Notes: generated by a model from the sequence alone, not told the origin. Numbered from the stretch's first letter, positions 1 to 8,872 are shown. The stretch: DNA of 64,000 nucleotides from Methanocrinis alkalitolerans (GCF_029167205.1 NZ_JARFPL010000007.1:1-64000), one strand, 5' to 3'. Numbers and translations are program-made.

Positions 1-3000
1 GGTTCTGGCTGAAGGGACCCTCTACAGCGAACGCGTGGGTCGAGAAGAGAGGGTGGAGCACGGTCAATACATGGTCGTGGACGACGACCAACGCTGACGT
101 TGGAGCAAACCAGGTCAACGTATGGGTAAGAGACGGTAACCATGCCCCCGCATCGAGCTACGACTCGTTCAAGATCGCGGATTTCGTTATAACCGGGCCG
201 AACCAGCCGCCGGTATTCAACTCGTTGACACCGAACAAGGCGAGCCCCCAGAACGTGGGAACGACGGTGAGGTGGACGGCCTCGGCATCCGATCCTGAAG
301 GAGACACGATATACTACAAGTTCCACCTGAAGGGACCGTCGACGGGCGGTGCCTGGGAGACCGTGAGAGAGTGGGGAACCACAAACTTCTGGGACTGGAC
401 CCCATCTCAGCAGGGCGACTACGAGATCAACGTTTGGATCAGGGACGGAAAGCACGCAGGAACCGACAGCTGGGACGCCTTCAAGATAACGCCGTTCAAG
501 GTGAACCCGGCCCCGACCCCCAACCGCCCTCCGAAGCTGACCGGCTTCGACCCCGACAGATCGAGCCCCCAGATCGCGGGGACCAGGATAACCTGGACAG
601 CCACGGCGAACGATCCCGACGGCGACCCCATACTCTATCGGTTCTGGATGAAAGGACCTTCCACCGGGAACGCCTGGAAGGTCGTAAGGGACTGGTCGAA
701 CACCCGAACTTGGACGTGGTCGACCTCTGCCGGTGACGTTGGCCAGTACGACTTTGCGGTCTATGTCAGAGACGGAAAACACCAGCCTGCGGGCCGATAC
801 GACGACATCTTGGGATACAGGGGCTACCAGCTGATCACCATAAGGCCTGCCAACCAGCCTCCGACGGTGACGGCTCTAACCCCAAGCTGGCCGAGCCCCA
901 CGACGGCAGGATCGACGATCACATGGACGGCCTCCGCCACAGACCCGGATCGGGACACCATATTCTACAAGTTCTGGCTGAAGGGACCCTCCACCGGGAA
1001 CGCCTGGACGGTCGTAAGGGATTGGTCCACCAGCAGAACCTGGACGTGGTCGACATCCCCCGGTGACGCCGGCCTCTACGACGTCTACGTATACGTAAGA
1101 GATGGAAGACACGCTCCCGCCACCAGCTACGACAGCGGCAGGGGGTATGGCGGATACCGCCTGACCTCCCCGGTCCTGATCAATCAGCCTCCGGTGGTCA
1201 CGGCCCTATCTCCCAACAGGCCGAGCCCCCAGATGGTGGGATCAACGATCGCGTGGACCGCAGCAGCGAGCGACCCGGAGGGGGACCCCCTCCTATACAA
1301 GTTCTGGCTGAGGGGACCGTCCACCGGGAACGTCTGGACGGTCGTGCAGGACTGGTCCGCGAGCTCCACATGGACGTGGTCGACGGCTCCGGCTGACGCT
1401 GGCCTCTATGACGTCTACGTCTACGTCAGGGACGGAAAACACGAGCCTGCCACCAGGTACGACAGCGCCAGAGGTTACGGTGGATACCGCCTGACCTCCC
1501 CGGTCCTGATCAACCAGCCTCCGGTGGTCACCGCCCTATCTCCCAACAGGCCGAGCCCCCAGACGGCAGGATCCACGATCGCGTGGACCGCCTCGGCGTC
1601 CGACCCGGAGGGGGACCCCCTCCTATACAGGTTCTGGCTGAAGGGCCCCTCCACCGGCAGCGCATGGAGGATCGTCCAGGACTGGTCTGCGAGCCCCACA
1701 TGGACGTGGTCAACGGCTCCGGCTGACGCTGGCGAGTACAGCGTCTACGTCTACGTCAGGGACGGAAAACATGCCCCGGCCACCAGCTACGACAGCGCCA
1801 GGGGGTACACCGGCTACCAGCTCGTCAGCCCCGGCGGCGTCCGCCAGCTCACCTCCGGCGACCCGGTCCAGGACAGGCCGTCTCTTGTCTTCTCCGATGA
1901 TGGGATCCTTCTCGCCTACCAGTCCTGGGAGGCGGGGCCGTTATTCGGAGGTGACATATTCCTAAAGAGGTTCGACCCAGGCTGGAGCCAGATCCAGAAG
2001 GTTCGGGCCACCAACGACCCGACTTACCAGGACACGCCGTCGGCGATCTACTCCGACGGCTACTATTACGTCGCCTACGTCTCCGACGAGACGGGTAACT
2101 GGGATATCTTCGTCAAGAAGTATGACCGAGATCTGAACCTCATCGAGACCCGGAGGCTGACCTCCTCGCCCGCCGACCAGGACAGCCCCTCCCTAATACG
2201 GGTGGACAGCGACTTCTATCTCGCCTACCAGTCCTGGGAGACGGGCTCATCTTTCGGCGGCGACATCTTCATCGAGCGGTTCAACTCCGCTTGGACCTCG
2301 ATCCGGAAGGTGAGGGTGACGACGGAGACGAGCTACCAGGACAGGCCGTCGATCACATACGGGGAGGACGGCAGAATCAGCGTAGCCTACGTCTCGGAAG
2401 AGACCGGAAACAAGGAGATCTTCGTCAAGAGTTACGACAGGAGCCTCAACTACATCGAGAAGAGGAGGATAACCACAAGCCCTTCGAGCCAGGACTACCC
2501 ATCTTTCCTCTGGCAGAACGGCGAGTTCAACCTCGTCTACAGCTCTCAGGAGGAAGGGAGCTACGACCTTTACCTGGAGAGGTTCGACCCGGCCTGGAAC
2601 CTGATCGAGAGGGTTGAGGTGACCGAAACCTCCGGCGACGAGATCTGGCCATCTCTCGCCTCCAGCCCCTTCGACGATCTCCTCTGGGTGTCCTACGTCC
2701 ACCAGGACGGCGCTAGCCGTAATATATTCGTCCAGCCCGCACAGTCCCTCGACTCGACGGCCGGCTGCTGGGCCGCCATGCAGTTCAGCGCCACCAGGGC
2801 CTACAGCCCCTACACCCTCACCGTCAAGTTCCGCGGGGCGACGGGAGAGCTCATCGACCCTTCGAGCTATAGGCTGACCTGGAGCCCCGCCGACGCAGTC
2901 CTGACCAGCAGCGCCCTCCGGAAAGTCTCGACGGGAACATACAGCCTCGAATCGAGGTTCGGATCCGCGGGCCTCAAGACGTTCACCATCCGCGCCACCG

Positions 3001-3047
3001 TCGGCGGGTGCACCGCCGAGAGCACGGTGACGGTCCAGGTGACCTGA
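1..3047 (+). CDS. Large secreted repeat and beta-propeller protein (5' end outside window)
   Basis: The reading frame is open from base 3, so the protein begins upstream of the window and no start or signal peptide is visible. The visible part holds one partial and five full repeats of about 100 residues. Each repeat carries SPxxxG, WTAxAxDPxxD, KGPSTG, WTWST and YVRDGKH motifs, so an Ig-like or fibronectin-like beta fold is likely. From about base 1840 come six blades with QDxPS and AYxSxExG motifs, as in WD40-like/TolB-type propellers. A C-terminal beta domain with two cysteines ends the protein. Repeats 3 to 5 are the most alike, which suggests recent duplication. The build fits a cell-surface or exported adhesion protein; no catalytic motif is seen and the exact role is unknown. 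Confidence 0.8.
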   Translation, partial: FWLKGPSTANAWVEKRGWSTVNTWSWTTTNADVGANQVNVWVRDGNHAPASSYDSFKIADFVITGPNQPPVFNSLTPNKASPQNVGTTVRWTASASDPEGDTIYYKFHLKGPSTGGAWETVREWGTTNFWDWTPSQQGDYEINVWIRDGKHAGTDSWDAFKITPFKVNPAPTPNRPPKLTGFDPDRSSPQIAGTRITWTATANDPDGDPILYRFWMKGPSTGNAWKVVRDWSNTRTWTWSTSAGDVGQYDFAVYVRDGKHQPAGRYDDILGYRGYQLITIRPANQPPTVTALTPSWPSPTTAGSTITWTASATDPDRDTIFYKFWLKGPSTGNAWTVVRDWSTSRTWTWSTSPGDAGLYDVYVYVRDGRHAPATSYDSGRGYGGYRLTSPVLINQPPVVTALSPNRPSPQMVGSTIAWTAAASDPEGDPLLYKFWLRGPSTGNVWTVVQDWSASSTWTWSTAPADAGLYDVYVYVRDGKHEPATRYDSARGYGGYRLTSPVLINQPPVVTALSPNRPSPQTAGSTIAWTASASDPEGDPLLYRFWLKGPSTGSAWRIVQDWSASPTWTWSTAPADAGEYSVYVYVRDGKHAPATSYDSARGYTGYQLVSPGGVRQLTSGDPVQDRPSLVFSDDGILLAYQSWEAGPLFGGDIFLKRFDPGWSQIQKVRATNDPTYQDTPSAIYSDGYYYVAYVSDETGNWDIFVKKYDRDLNLIETRRLTSSPADQDSPSLIRVDSDFYLAYQSWETGSSFGGDIFIERFNSAWTSIRKVRVTTETSYQDRPSITYGEDGRISVAYVSEETGNKEIFVKSYDRSLNYIEKRRITTSPSSQDYPSFLWQNGEFNLVYSSQEEGSYDLYLERFDPAWNLIERVEVTETSGDEIWPSLASSPFDDLLWVSYVHQDGASRNIFVQPAQSLDSTAGCWAAMQFSATRAYSPYTLTVKFRGATGELIDPSSYRLTWSPADAVLTSSALRKVSTGTYSLESRFGSAGLKTFTIRATVGGCTAESTVTVQVT

Positions 3048-3084
3048 TGGGAAGGGACGGTTAGCCTAAAACCATGATGTTGAA

Positions 3085-3133
3085 GATCGGTGGTTCGGTT
3101 CGCGCCGCCGATCTCCGATGATTTTATCATCGG
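3085..3133. terminator. Two hairpins between convergent genes
   Basis: Two inverted repeats lie between the stop of the propeller gene and the stop of the minus-strand membrane protein gene. The first (3085-3113) pairs GATCGG with CCGATC. The second (3115-3133) is a near-perfect palindrome, CCGATGA then TTTTA then TCATCGG. This placement fits a bidirectional terminator, though archaeal termination depends mainly on T-runs and these are short here. Confidence 0.4.
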
Positions 3134-3173
3134 GGGGCGAGCTTTGAAACGTCGCCGTCAGGATCGAAGAGCC

Positions 3174-3566
3174 CTAAGGAGGGTACCTGTCGAAGACCGT
3201 CAGGTAAAGCCTTTTGTTGTAATCTTCTATCGTCCGGCGGGCGTCCCATATAGCGTAAGCGTAAAGGGCCAGGATCAAGGGCAGAGGGACGAACTTCGCG
3301 ACCCCGACGGCCTCCGCGGAGCCGTAAGGTCCAAACCCCAAGAGGGAGAAGAATACGGCAAGCAGAGCCAAATCCGCCAGAATCAAGATAGTGCCTTTGA
3401 CTGCTTTGCCCGCATAGATCAGCCCCGCTCCTGCAAAGAAGAATGCCGCCAAAAGGAAGCCCGCCACGAGCTTCTTTCGTTCGAGCTCATAGAACATCAA
3501 CTTCTCCATCTCAGGCATCCTCTGGGCGTTCTCCCATATGATCTGGAACTTCTCGTCTTCTCTCAT
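3174..3566 (-). CDS. Small membrane protein of unknown function
   Basis: The 130-residue product has a charged N-terminal helix (about residues 1-32), then three hydrophobic segments near residues 33-51, 59-78 and 92-108, and a short basic C-terminal tail. The first two segments have the small-residue character of a TM hairpin, as in small bacterial and archaeal TM2-like proteins, but the defining motifs are not clear enough to name a family. It is a single gene convergent with the propeller gene and lies next to IS copy 1. Function is unknown. Confidence 0.65.
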   Translation of the reverse strand: MREDEKFQIIWENAQRMPEMEKLMFYELERKKLVAGFLLAAFFFAGAGLIYAGKAVKGTILILADLALLAVFFSLLGFGPYGSAEAVGVAKFVPLPLILALYAYAIWDARRTIEDYNKRLYLTVFDRYPP

Positions 3567-3753
3567 GCTAAAAGCCTCTATCCTAATGGATCAGGTCGAT
3601 TTAAAGGTTAGAGGTTTCCCCTGAGCTACAAAAAGTATTTTTATAGAGGCGAGGTGCAGGGGTAGAGAAAACCCCGGTCTTCGGGCCGGGGATGAATCGT
3701 ACCCCGCCTTAAGCTATGAATCTTTAAATACCATAACGGCATAAGCCAGTGTA

Positions 3754-4884
3754 ATGCTCAAGGCCTTCAAATATAGGATCTATCCGACAAAAGCACAGCG
3801 ATCTAAGATGGAACAGACCTTGGAGCTGTGTAGATGGACCTATAACGAGACTTTGGCATATCGAAAAAACTCTTTCGAACAAGAAGGCAAATCCATATCT
3901 AAGTATGAGACTCACAACTTGCTGCCAGAGTGGAAGAAAAACAAACCAGAGCTGAAGGAGGTATTCTCTCAGACCCTCCAGAACGTCCAAGAACGGGTAG
4001 ATCTGGCCTTCAAAGCGTTCTTCCGAAGGGTCAAAGCAGGAGAGACCCCAGGGTATCCCAGGTTCAAGGGGAAAGGATGGTACGATTCGTTCACCTATCC
4101 ACAGCTGGGATTCAAACTGTCTTCCGGGAAGCTCGACCTCTCCAAGATCGGAGATGTCAAGATCAAGCTCCATCGACCCATCGAAGGGAAGATCAAGAGG
4201 TTAACCGTTCGGAGATCTTCGACCGGAAAATGGTTTGCCTGCTTCTCAGTGGAGATCGACGATCCTCCGAAGCCTCCCTGGAAAGATGGGTTGATGGTGG
4301 GCATCGATGTGGGGCTGGAGAGTTTCGCTACGTTGTCCAACGGAGAGAAGATCGATAACCCCCGGTTCTTTCGATCTGAGGAGAAGGCGTTGGCCAAAGC
4401 CCAAAGGCGACTGTCCAAATATGAGAAGGGAACTTTTGAGAGGAGGAAAGCTCTCAAAGTCGTCTCGCGGACCCATGAGCGGATAGCCAACCGCAGATAC
4501 AATTTTGCTCATCAGGTCAGTCACAACCTGGTCGAAAGGTTCGGGCTGATCGCTTTCGAGGATCTGAGCATCACGAACATGCTTAAGAACCACTGCCTGG
4601 CTAAGAGCATATCAGACGCTGCCTGGAGGATGCTAGTGATAACCACATCGTACAAGGCTGAGAGCGCCGGTTCGATGGTGGTTCTAGTAGATCCCAGAAA
4701 CACAAGTCAGCTATGTTCCAGGTGCGGTCTTAAAGTGCCGAAGTTGCTATCGGATCGGGTCCATGAATGTCCTCAATGCGGGCTGGTCATGGACCGTGAC
4801 GAGAATGCGGCGATAAACATTCTGAGACTGGGGCTACAGTCTCTGCCAAAAGCTAGAAGCCCCGCCCTTCAGGGCGGGGAGTAG
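3754..4884 (+). CDS. tnpB: TnpB (OrfB) RNA-guided nuclease of IS605 family
   Basis: The 376-residue protein has an N-terminal helix-turn-helix-like region (KAFKYRIYPTKAQ), a central OrfB domain and a C-terminal zinc finger. RuvC-like catalytic residues are visible at D185 (GIDVG), E269 (FED) and D349 (DRDENAA), so the nuclease looks intact. Zinc ligands are C321, C324, C339 and C342. TnpB proteins cleave DNA next to a target-adjacent motif, guided by an RNA made from the element's right end, and so help retain the element. The stop codon lies inside the right-end hairpin region, which fits overlap between the gene and its guide RNA. The copy at 23075 is almost identical. Confidence 0.93.
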   Translation: MLKAFKYRIYPTKAQRSKMEQTLELCRWTYNETLAYRKNSFEQEGKSISKYETHNLLPEWKKNKPELKEVFSQTLQNVQERVDLAFKAFFRRVKAGETPGYPRFKGKGWYDSFTYPQLGFKLSSGKLDLSKIGDVKIKLHRPIEGKIKRLTVRRSSTGKWFACFSVEIDDPPKPPWKDGLMVGIDVGLESFATLSNGEKIDNPRFFRSEEKALAKAQRRLSKYEKGTFERRKALKVVSRTHERIANRRYNFAHQVSHNLVERFGLIAFEDLSITNMLKNHCLAKSISDAAWRMLVITTSYKAESAGSMVVLVDPRNTSQLCSRCGLKVPKLLSDRVHECPQCGLVMDRDENAAINILRLGLQSLPKARSPALQGGE

Positions 4885-4888
4885 TCAC
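4780..4888 (+). ncRNA. Predicted omega (guide) RNA scaffold of IS copy 1
   Basis: In TnpB systems the guide RNA covers the 3' part of tnpB and the right end, then runs into flanking DNA as the guide. Here the right-end hairpin (4860-4879) followed by the tail GTAGTCAC fits that layout. The guide would begin at 4889 with AACATTATGCGTAACT. The 5' boundary given is arbitrary, since it cannot be read from sequence alone. Confidence 0.4.
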
Positions 4889-4904
4889 AACATTATGCGT
4901 AACT

Positions 4905-4962
4905 GATATATATCTACAATATATATCAACTAAGGGCTCGAATAAGAGCTCGAATTGGGGAG
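4905..4962 (+). promoter_or_regulatory. AT-rich inverted repeat, direct repeat and ribosome site before the 4969 gene
   Basis: A perfect 9-bp inverted repeat (GATATATAT-CTACA-ATATATATC, 4905-4927) overlaps the likely TATA region. It is followed by two copies of GCTCGAAT and a GGGAGGG ribosome site just before the ATG at 4969. The symmetric element could be an operator, but its AT-rich core could equally be only a promoter. Confidence 0.45.
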
Positions 4963-4968
4963 GGAACC

Positions 4969-6639
4969 ATGCTAGCCCTTATAGCCACCATCGCAGGTTC
5001 GGTCATCACGGCGTACTCCGCTTACAAGATCTATACGACCCGGAGCGTCCAGAGCAGAAAGCTGCGGGATATGGAGATTTTGAGGCGGCTGAACGTCCCC
5101 CCAAAAAAGCAGGTCCGGGTCTGGAGTTTTCTCATGGCACTGGGCCTCATCCTCCTCACTCCTGGCTTGGGCCTTCTCCTCTCCTCCGATCCGATCTCAG
5201 GGTATGCAGAAGGCACTTCCTATCCCAATCTGAGAGCTACCCCCTCCAAGAGCCCCGTCATCGTCCCCCCGATGGAAACGATGGAAAGCTCGCCCCGGAC
5301 CGTTCGTGATGCAGGATCCGGCGCCTCTCGAGCTCTCTCATTCTTCGCTCCCTCCGGCGGCGGGGGCAAAGGGTCGTCCTCGGGGGCCGCCGTAACGACC
5401 TCCCGACCCACTTCGGCGGGCTCTGATCCAACAGGAGACACCTCCATCTCGGATGATGCGGGAGGGGCGTCTAAGACGAAACTGGCCTCCAGCGGCCCGA
5501 AGACCGACGGAGCCTCAGAAAAAGAGGCAAACTCCGAAGCTTCAGAATATGAGGGAAACCGAAGGGAGACGGCACCGGCTGCTCCAGATATTACGACCTA
5601 TTCCGCGAAGATAGACGCGGCGCCCGAAAAGACCTCCTCTAAGGAGGGAAAAGAGCCTCCTCTCATCGCCAGCAAGACTGAGAAGGAAGGCTTCGAAGTT
5701 CCATCCAGAACCGTCCCAGAAGAGCCTGAGGATGAGAGGCCAGCATACGCTCCCCACCGTCAGGTGGCAGAAACGAGCCCCGAACTGATCCCGGAGGAGA
5801 CGGCGGCGGGGACCGTCGCCATCGGACCTGAAAATTTGCCTGCAACTGAAGATGGAACGGACCGAGAGCCGATGGAGGTCTCGGTGGCAGAGAAAGGGCC
5901 CGGACCGATCCTGGACGGACCAGCAGCCATCAGACCCAAAAAGGGGGCAGAGATTGAGACCGGAGACGAGGCCACAGATGACCTGTTGACCGAGACCGTA
6001 ACCGACCCCGAAGATGAGCAGAAGACCAAAACCGGGACGGATCTGGAGACTCCGGTGATTTCGGCGGCGGAAAAGGGGCCAGATCCGACTCCAGGGGATA
6101 CCTCCGCCGGAGAGGAGATCGTCGAAGAGGGTCCTGTAAAGAGCACAACCCCGGAGGACTCCGGATCGTGGGACATCGGGAAGGTTCCCGCCTCCGGCGA
6201 GCACTCCCCAGATATGGAGGTTGCGGCGACGACCGGCATCTTTGACGCCGCCTCGACAGGGAATACGACGCCGCAGATAGAGGGAGTTAAAAGGCTCGAA
6301 TTCAAGGCAGCCCCGCCTTCGACGACCGAGGAAACAGGGAACCTTTCGGAAGATAACACGACCGTATCGGGCCCAGAAGACGAGACGAACCAGACAAAAG
6401 CCACGCTCTCGAATTTGAACCTCCCCTTCGGCGATGGCGAGAGGGGACCGAGGCTCGACACCTTCGGCAAGGGGTTCAACTTTGAGACGGGGCTTGAAAG
6501 ATTCGGATCCGGCCGGGAGGTGGCCATCGACGAAAATGGGACGTTGATGCCCGCCCCCATCATGGAGTTTGAGAAGATGGACTTCGGATCGAACGTTGGG
6601 GGAGGGTTCGGCCTGACCCCCTCCAGCCCCTTCGGATGA
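4969..6639 (+). CDS. Membrane-anchored protein with long acidic low-complexity domain
   Basis: The 556-residue protein has two N-terminal hydrophobic segments (about residues 2-22 and 51-71) with a basic loop between them. About 480 residues rich in Glu, Asp, Thr, Ser, Pro and Gly follow. The acidic part contains loosely repeated modules built on AEKGPxP and TExETxT-like phrases, and the C-terminus becomes Gly/Phe-rich. A disordered extracellular or cell-wall-facing tail is likely. The start is supported by GGGAGGG seven bases upstream. Composition is biased and no domain is recognised. It lies between IS copy 1 and a TPR gene. Confidence 0.7.
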   Translation: MLALIATIAGSVITAYSAYKIYTTRSVQSRKLRDMEILRRLNVPPKKQVRVWSFLMALGLILLTPGLGLLLSSDPISGYAEGTSYPNLRATPSKSPVIVPPMETMESSPRTVRDAGSGASRALSFFAPSGGGGKGSSSGAAVTTSRPTSAGSDPTGDTSISDDAGGASKTKLASSGPKTDGASEKEANSEASEYEGNRRETAPAAPDITTYSAKIDAAPEKTSSKEGKEPPLIASKTEKEGFEVPSRTVPEEPEDERPAYAPHRQVAETSPELIPEETAAGTVAIGPENLPATEDGTDREPMEVSVAEKGPGPILDGPAAIRPKKGAEIETGDEATDDLLTETVTDPEDEQKTKTGTDLETPVISAAEKGPDPTPGDTSAGEEIVEEGPVKSTTPEDSGSWDIGKVPASGEHSPDMEVAATTGIFDAASTGNTTPQIEGVKRLEFKAAPPSTTEETGNLSEDNTTVSGPEDETNQTKATLSNLNLPFGDGERGPRLDTFGKGFNFETGLERFGSGREVAIDENGTLMPAPIMEFEKMDFGSNVGGGFGLTPSSPFG

Positions 6640-6708
6640 TCCGATCGCGAGATTCGCCGGCAGAGTGGCCACCGGTGTCGTCGGCTGGGTTCCAGGACGA
6701 GGATTAAA

Positions 6709-7839
6709 ATGGAGCTTCAACAGGACCATATGTCTGCGACTGAGACGACGGGAAGATGCCGTCCTATCCCGGCGCCGAGGATAGGCGAAAGAAACGACGT
6801 CTTGTCCCATCTTCTCCGATCCAGAAAGTGCATCCCCATCCTCATATTCTTCATCTTGATCTCGCCCTCCCAGGTCCATGGAGAAGAGATCTCTTCCGCC
6901 GACTGGTCCGAGATGGGCAACGCTCAGGTCGGCAGAGGTGAATACGAAGAGGCGGTCAAAAGCTACCAGAGGGCGATCGACCTCGACGCCTATAACCCAG
7001 ACCTCTGGTATAACAAGGGGCTGGCCCTCAGCGGCCTGGGCAGATATGAGGACGCCCTCGAATGCTACCAGAGGGCGACGAAGCTCGATCCCTTCGACGC
7101 TGAGATCTGGCTTGAGAGAGGGGCTGCCCTATCAGGTCTGGGAAGGTATCAAGAGGCGCTGGCGAGCTACGATAGGGGCATCGAGTTCGATGCCGACGAC
7201 GCCGGCGCATGGAATAACAGAGGAACCGTCCTAGCAAAGCTCGAAAGGTTTGGGGAGGCGGTCGAGAGCTACGATAGGGCCATACTGATCGATCCACTGA
7301 ACCCCGACGCCTGGAACAACAGGGGAACCGTCCTAGCAAAGCTCGAAAGGTTTGGGGACGCGATCGAGAGCTACGATAGGGCCATACTGATCGATCCACT
7401 GAACCCCAACGCCTGGAACAACAAGGGCTCCGCCCTCCACCAGCTGGGGAGGTATCTGGAGGCTCAGGACTGCTACGACAGGGCGATAAATCTTGATCCG
7501 CTCCACCCGTATGCATGGCACAACAAAGGGCTGCTGGTACCCACCCTCGATGAAGAGACCGAGGATCTCTTCGCCCTCTCAAGAAAGAGGATTTACGTTG
7601 AGACCGAGATGAAGAGATCTCCCTTCCAGTTCTGGGACGAGAACGGCTACCAAGAGAAGCTAAAAGAGAACGAGAATCTTCCGGGGTGGAGGGTTCCTCT
7701 GGTGGTCGCCTCCATCCTGGCGGTCGGCCTCCTTTTGAACCTCGGCGGGAAGGGGAAGCAGATTTATCCGGATTCTATAAAGTCGTCCCTCACAAGGCTC
7801 GTTCTGGTGGGGGACAGATCTATCAACAAGAGGCGTTGA
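6709..7839 (+). CDS. Secreted or membrane-tethered TPR protein
   Basis: A hydrophobic stretch near residues 41-58 ending in VHG looks like a signal peptide or anchor. About six TPR units of 34 residues follow (residues 63-275, WxNKGxAL / GRYEEAxxxYDRAIxLDP), then a C-terminal transmembrane segment near residues 325-345. TPRs are protein-protein docking modules. The start is uncertain: the ATG used here leaves 40 residues before the hydrophobic segment, and ATG codon 8 or TTG codon 32 (6802) would give a more usual signal peptide. Two units are a recent 102-bp duplication. The stop is two bases before the next gene's ATG, so the two are probably co-transcribed. Confidence 0.8.
   Translation: MELQQDHMSATETTGRCRPIPAPRIGERNDVLSHLLRSRKCIPILIFFILISPSQVHGEEISSADWSEMGNAQVGRGEYEEAVKSYQRAIDLDAYNPDLWYNKGLALSGLGRYEDALECYQRATKLDPFDAEIWLERGAALSGLGRYQEALASYDRGIEFDADDAGAWNNRGTVLAKLERFGEAVESYDRAILIDPLNPDAWNNRGTVLAKLERFGDAIESYDRAILIDPLNPNAWNNKGSALHQLGRYLEAQDCYDRAINLDPLHPYAWHNKGLLVPTLDEETEDLFALSRKRIYVETEMKRSPFQFWDENGYQEKLKENENLPGWRVPLVVASILAVGLLLNLGGKGKQIYPDSIKSSLTRLVLVGDRSINKRR
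7210..7413 (+). repeat. Tandem 102-bp duplication encoding one TPR unit
   Basis: Bases 7210-7311 and 7312-7413 match at nearly every position. The period of 102 bp equals exactly one 34-residue TPR. The other TPR units in the gene differ much more in DNA sequence, so this pair is a recent copy. Confidence 0.85.
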
Positions 7840-7841
7840 CT

Positions 7842-8795
7842 ATGAGGACGGATATCTATATCGTTTTTATCCTATTTTTGGCCCTCCTCACCACAATCGC
7901 GGCGGCGGTGCCGAAGGAGGCCTCAGGGACGGTGATCGGCGTAGATAGCGGTGATGTCTTCGAAGTCCTGATTGTGGAGGAGGACCCCCGAACTGGACCA
8001 GGTGTGGTGACGGTGAAGCTTGCGGACGTCATCATCTCGGAGATCGAATCTGCCGGGAGAGAGGCAGCAAAAGAGTTTGCAGAGGCCCATCTAATGAACA
8101 GAACCGTCTGGCTGGACATCGACGATCTGAGCGTCGCTGGCCGGGATCCTAAGGGGAGGCTCATATGCGTCGTCTATCTCGAAGAGCCGGACGGCAGGAT
8201 CAACCTCACCCATCCCTTCAACAGGCTCCTGGTGGACGCGGGCCACGCCGAAGCTCATGACTTCCAGGAGGACGAGTTCGATCCTGCAGAATGGTGGCCT
8301 TCATGGGTGGTCATAAACGAGGTGGAGGCGAACCCCGAAGGCGGCGACGCTGACTACGAGTGGGTGGAGCTTTACAACGACGGATGGGATGATGCAGATG
8401 TAGGCAACTGGACCTTGACGACCGCCGGCGGGTCCATCATTCTGCTGGAGGCTGGGACGATCGTCCCGGCGGGAGGTTTCTTCGTGGTGACGGCTGGGGG
8501 GTACTGGCTGCAAAACAGCGACGAACTGGTGATCCTGAGAGACGACAGGGGGGTGGAGGTCGACAGGACCCCGGCCCTGAACGACCAGGATGATGACGTC
8601 AACAGCTGGTCGAGATATCCCGACGGTGGCGACGAATGGATCCGCATCGAGGCGAGCCCGGGGCTGCCCGTCCCGCCGATAGAGCTATCGCTGGGGACCA
8701 TCTCCGACCTGGCCGAAGAGAGCGACAACTGGCTCCTATGGTCCAATGCTCCTCCTTCGGGGCTCTGGGACGTCTCGGACTTTCTCAAATGCTGA
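7842..8795 (+). CDS. Secreted nuclease-like (SNase fold) and lamin-tail domain fusion
   Basis: The 317-residue product starts with a signal peptide (residues 1-22, ending AAA). A staphylococcal-nuclease-like beta-barrel follows (about 27-130), with VKLADVIISEI in place of the usual RLxxxDxPE and with DPKGRL retained. Next is a lamin-tail domain (about 150-250: INEVEANP, EWVELYN, GNWTLT, DELVIL, DRTP). The aligned catalytic Arg35 is Lys and Asp40 is Ile, while Glu43 and the GR Arg are kept, so nuclease activity is doubtful. Lamin-tail domains often accompany secreted nucleases. The ATG is two bases after the TPR gene stop. The frame is open further upstream, but the signal peptide fixes this start. 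Confidence 0.75.
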   Translation: MRTDIYIVFILFLALLTTIAAAVPKEASGTVIGVDSGDVFEVLIVEEDPRTGPGVVTVKLADVIISEIESAGREAAKEFAEAHLMNRTVWLDIDDLSVAGRDPKGRLICVVYLEEPDGRINLTHPFNRLLVDAGHAEAHDFQEDEFDPAEWWPSWVVINEVEANPEGGDADYEWVELYNDGWDDADVGNWTLTTAGGSIILLEAGTIVPAGGFFVVTAGGYWLQNSDELVILRDDRGVEVDRTPALNDQDDDVNSWSRYPDGGDEWIRIEASPGLPVPPIELSLGTISDLAEESDNWLLWSNAPPSGLWDVSDFLKC

Positions 8796-8872
8796 CCAAA
8801 TACATTCTTGGTGACAAACGCCCGGCATCTCCTCAGATCCCGGCCGATGTGGGGGGAGCTCGGGATCCGGCC

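Larger units (their letters stand above)
3639..4888 (+). mobile_element. IS200/IS605-type TnpB-only element, copy 1
   Basis: Sequence identity with copy 2 (22960-24209) begins at 3639 and ends at 4888, defining a 1250-bp element. The left end has a perfect UUCG-loop hairpin (3672-3691) and the right end a GC-rich hairpin, CCCCGCCC-TTCA-GGGCGGGG (4860-4879). There are no terminal inverted repeats or target duplications, as expected for IS200/IS605 elements, which use end hairpins. The only gene is tnpB; the TnpA transposase is absent, so movement would need TnpA in trans. Both copies share TTTTAT at the left edge, a plausible target-adjacent motif kept at the insertion site. Confidence 0.85.

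Noticed and set aside
5542..6879. 445-codon open frame on the minus strand opposite the acidic membrane protein gene
   Set aside because: It is a mirror of a low-complexity GC-rich plus-strand gene that has a ribosome site and a signal-anchor start. The antisense product is Arg/Gly/Ser-rich without domain patterns.
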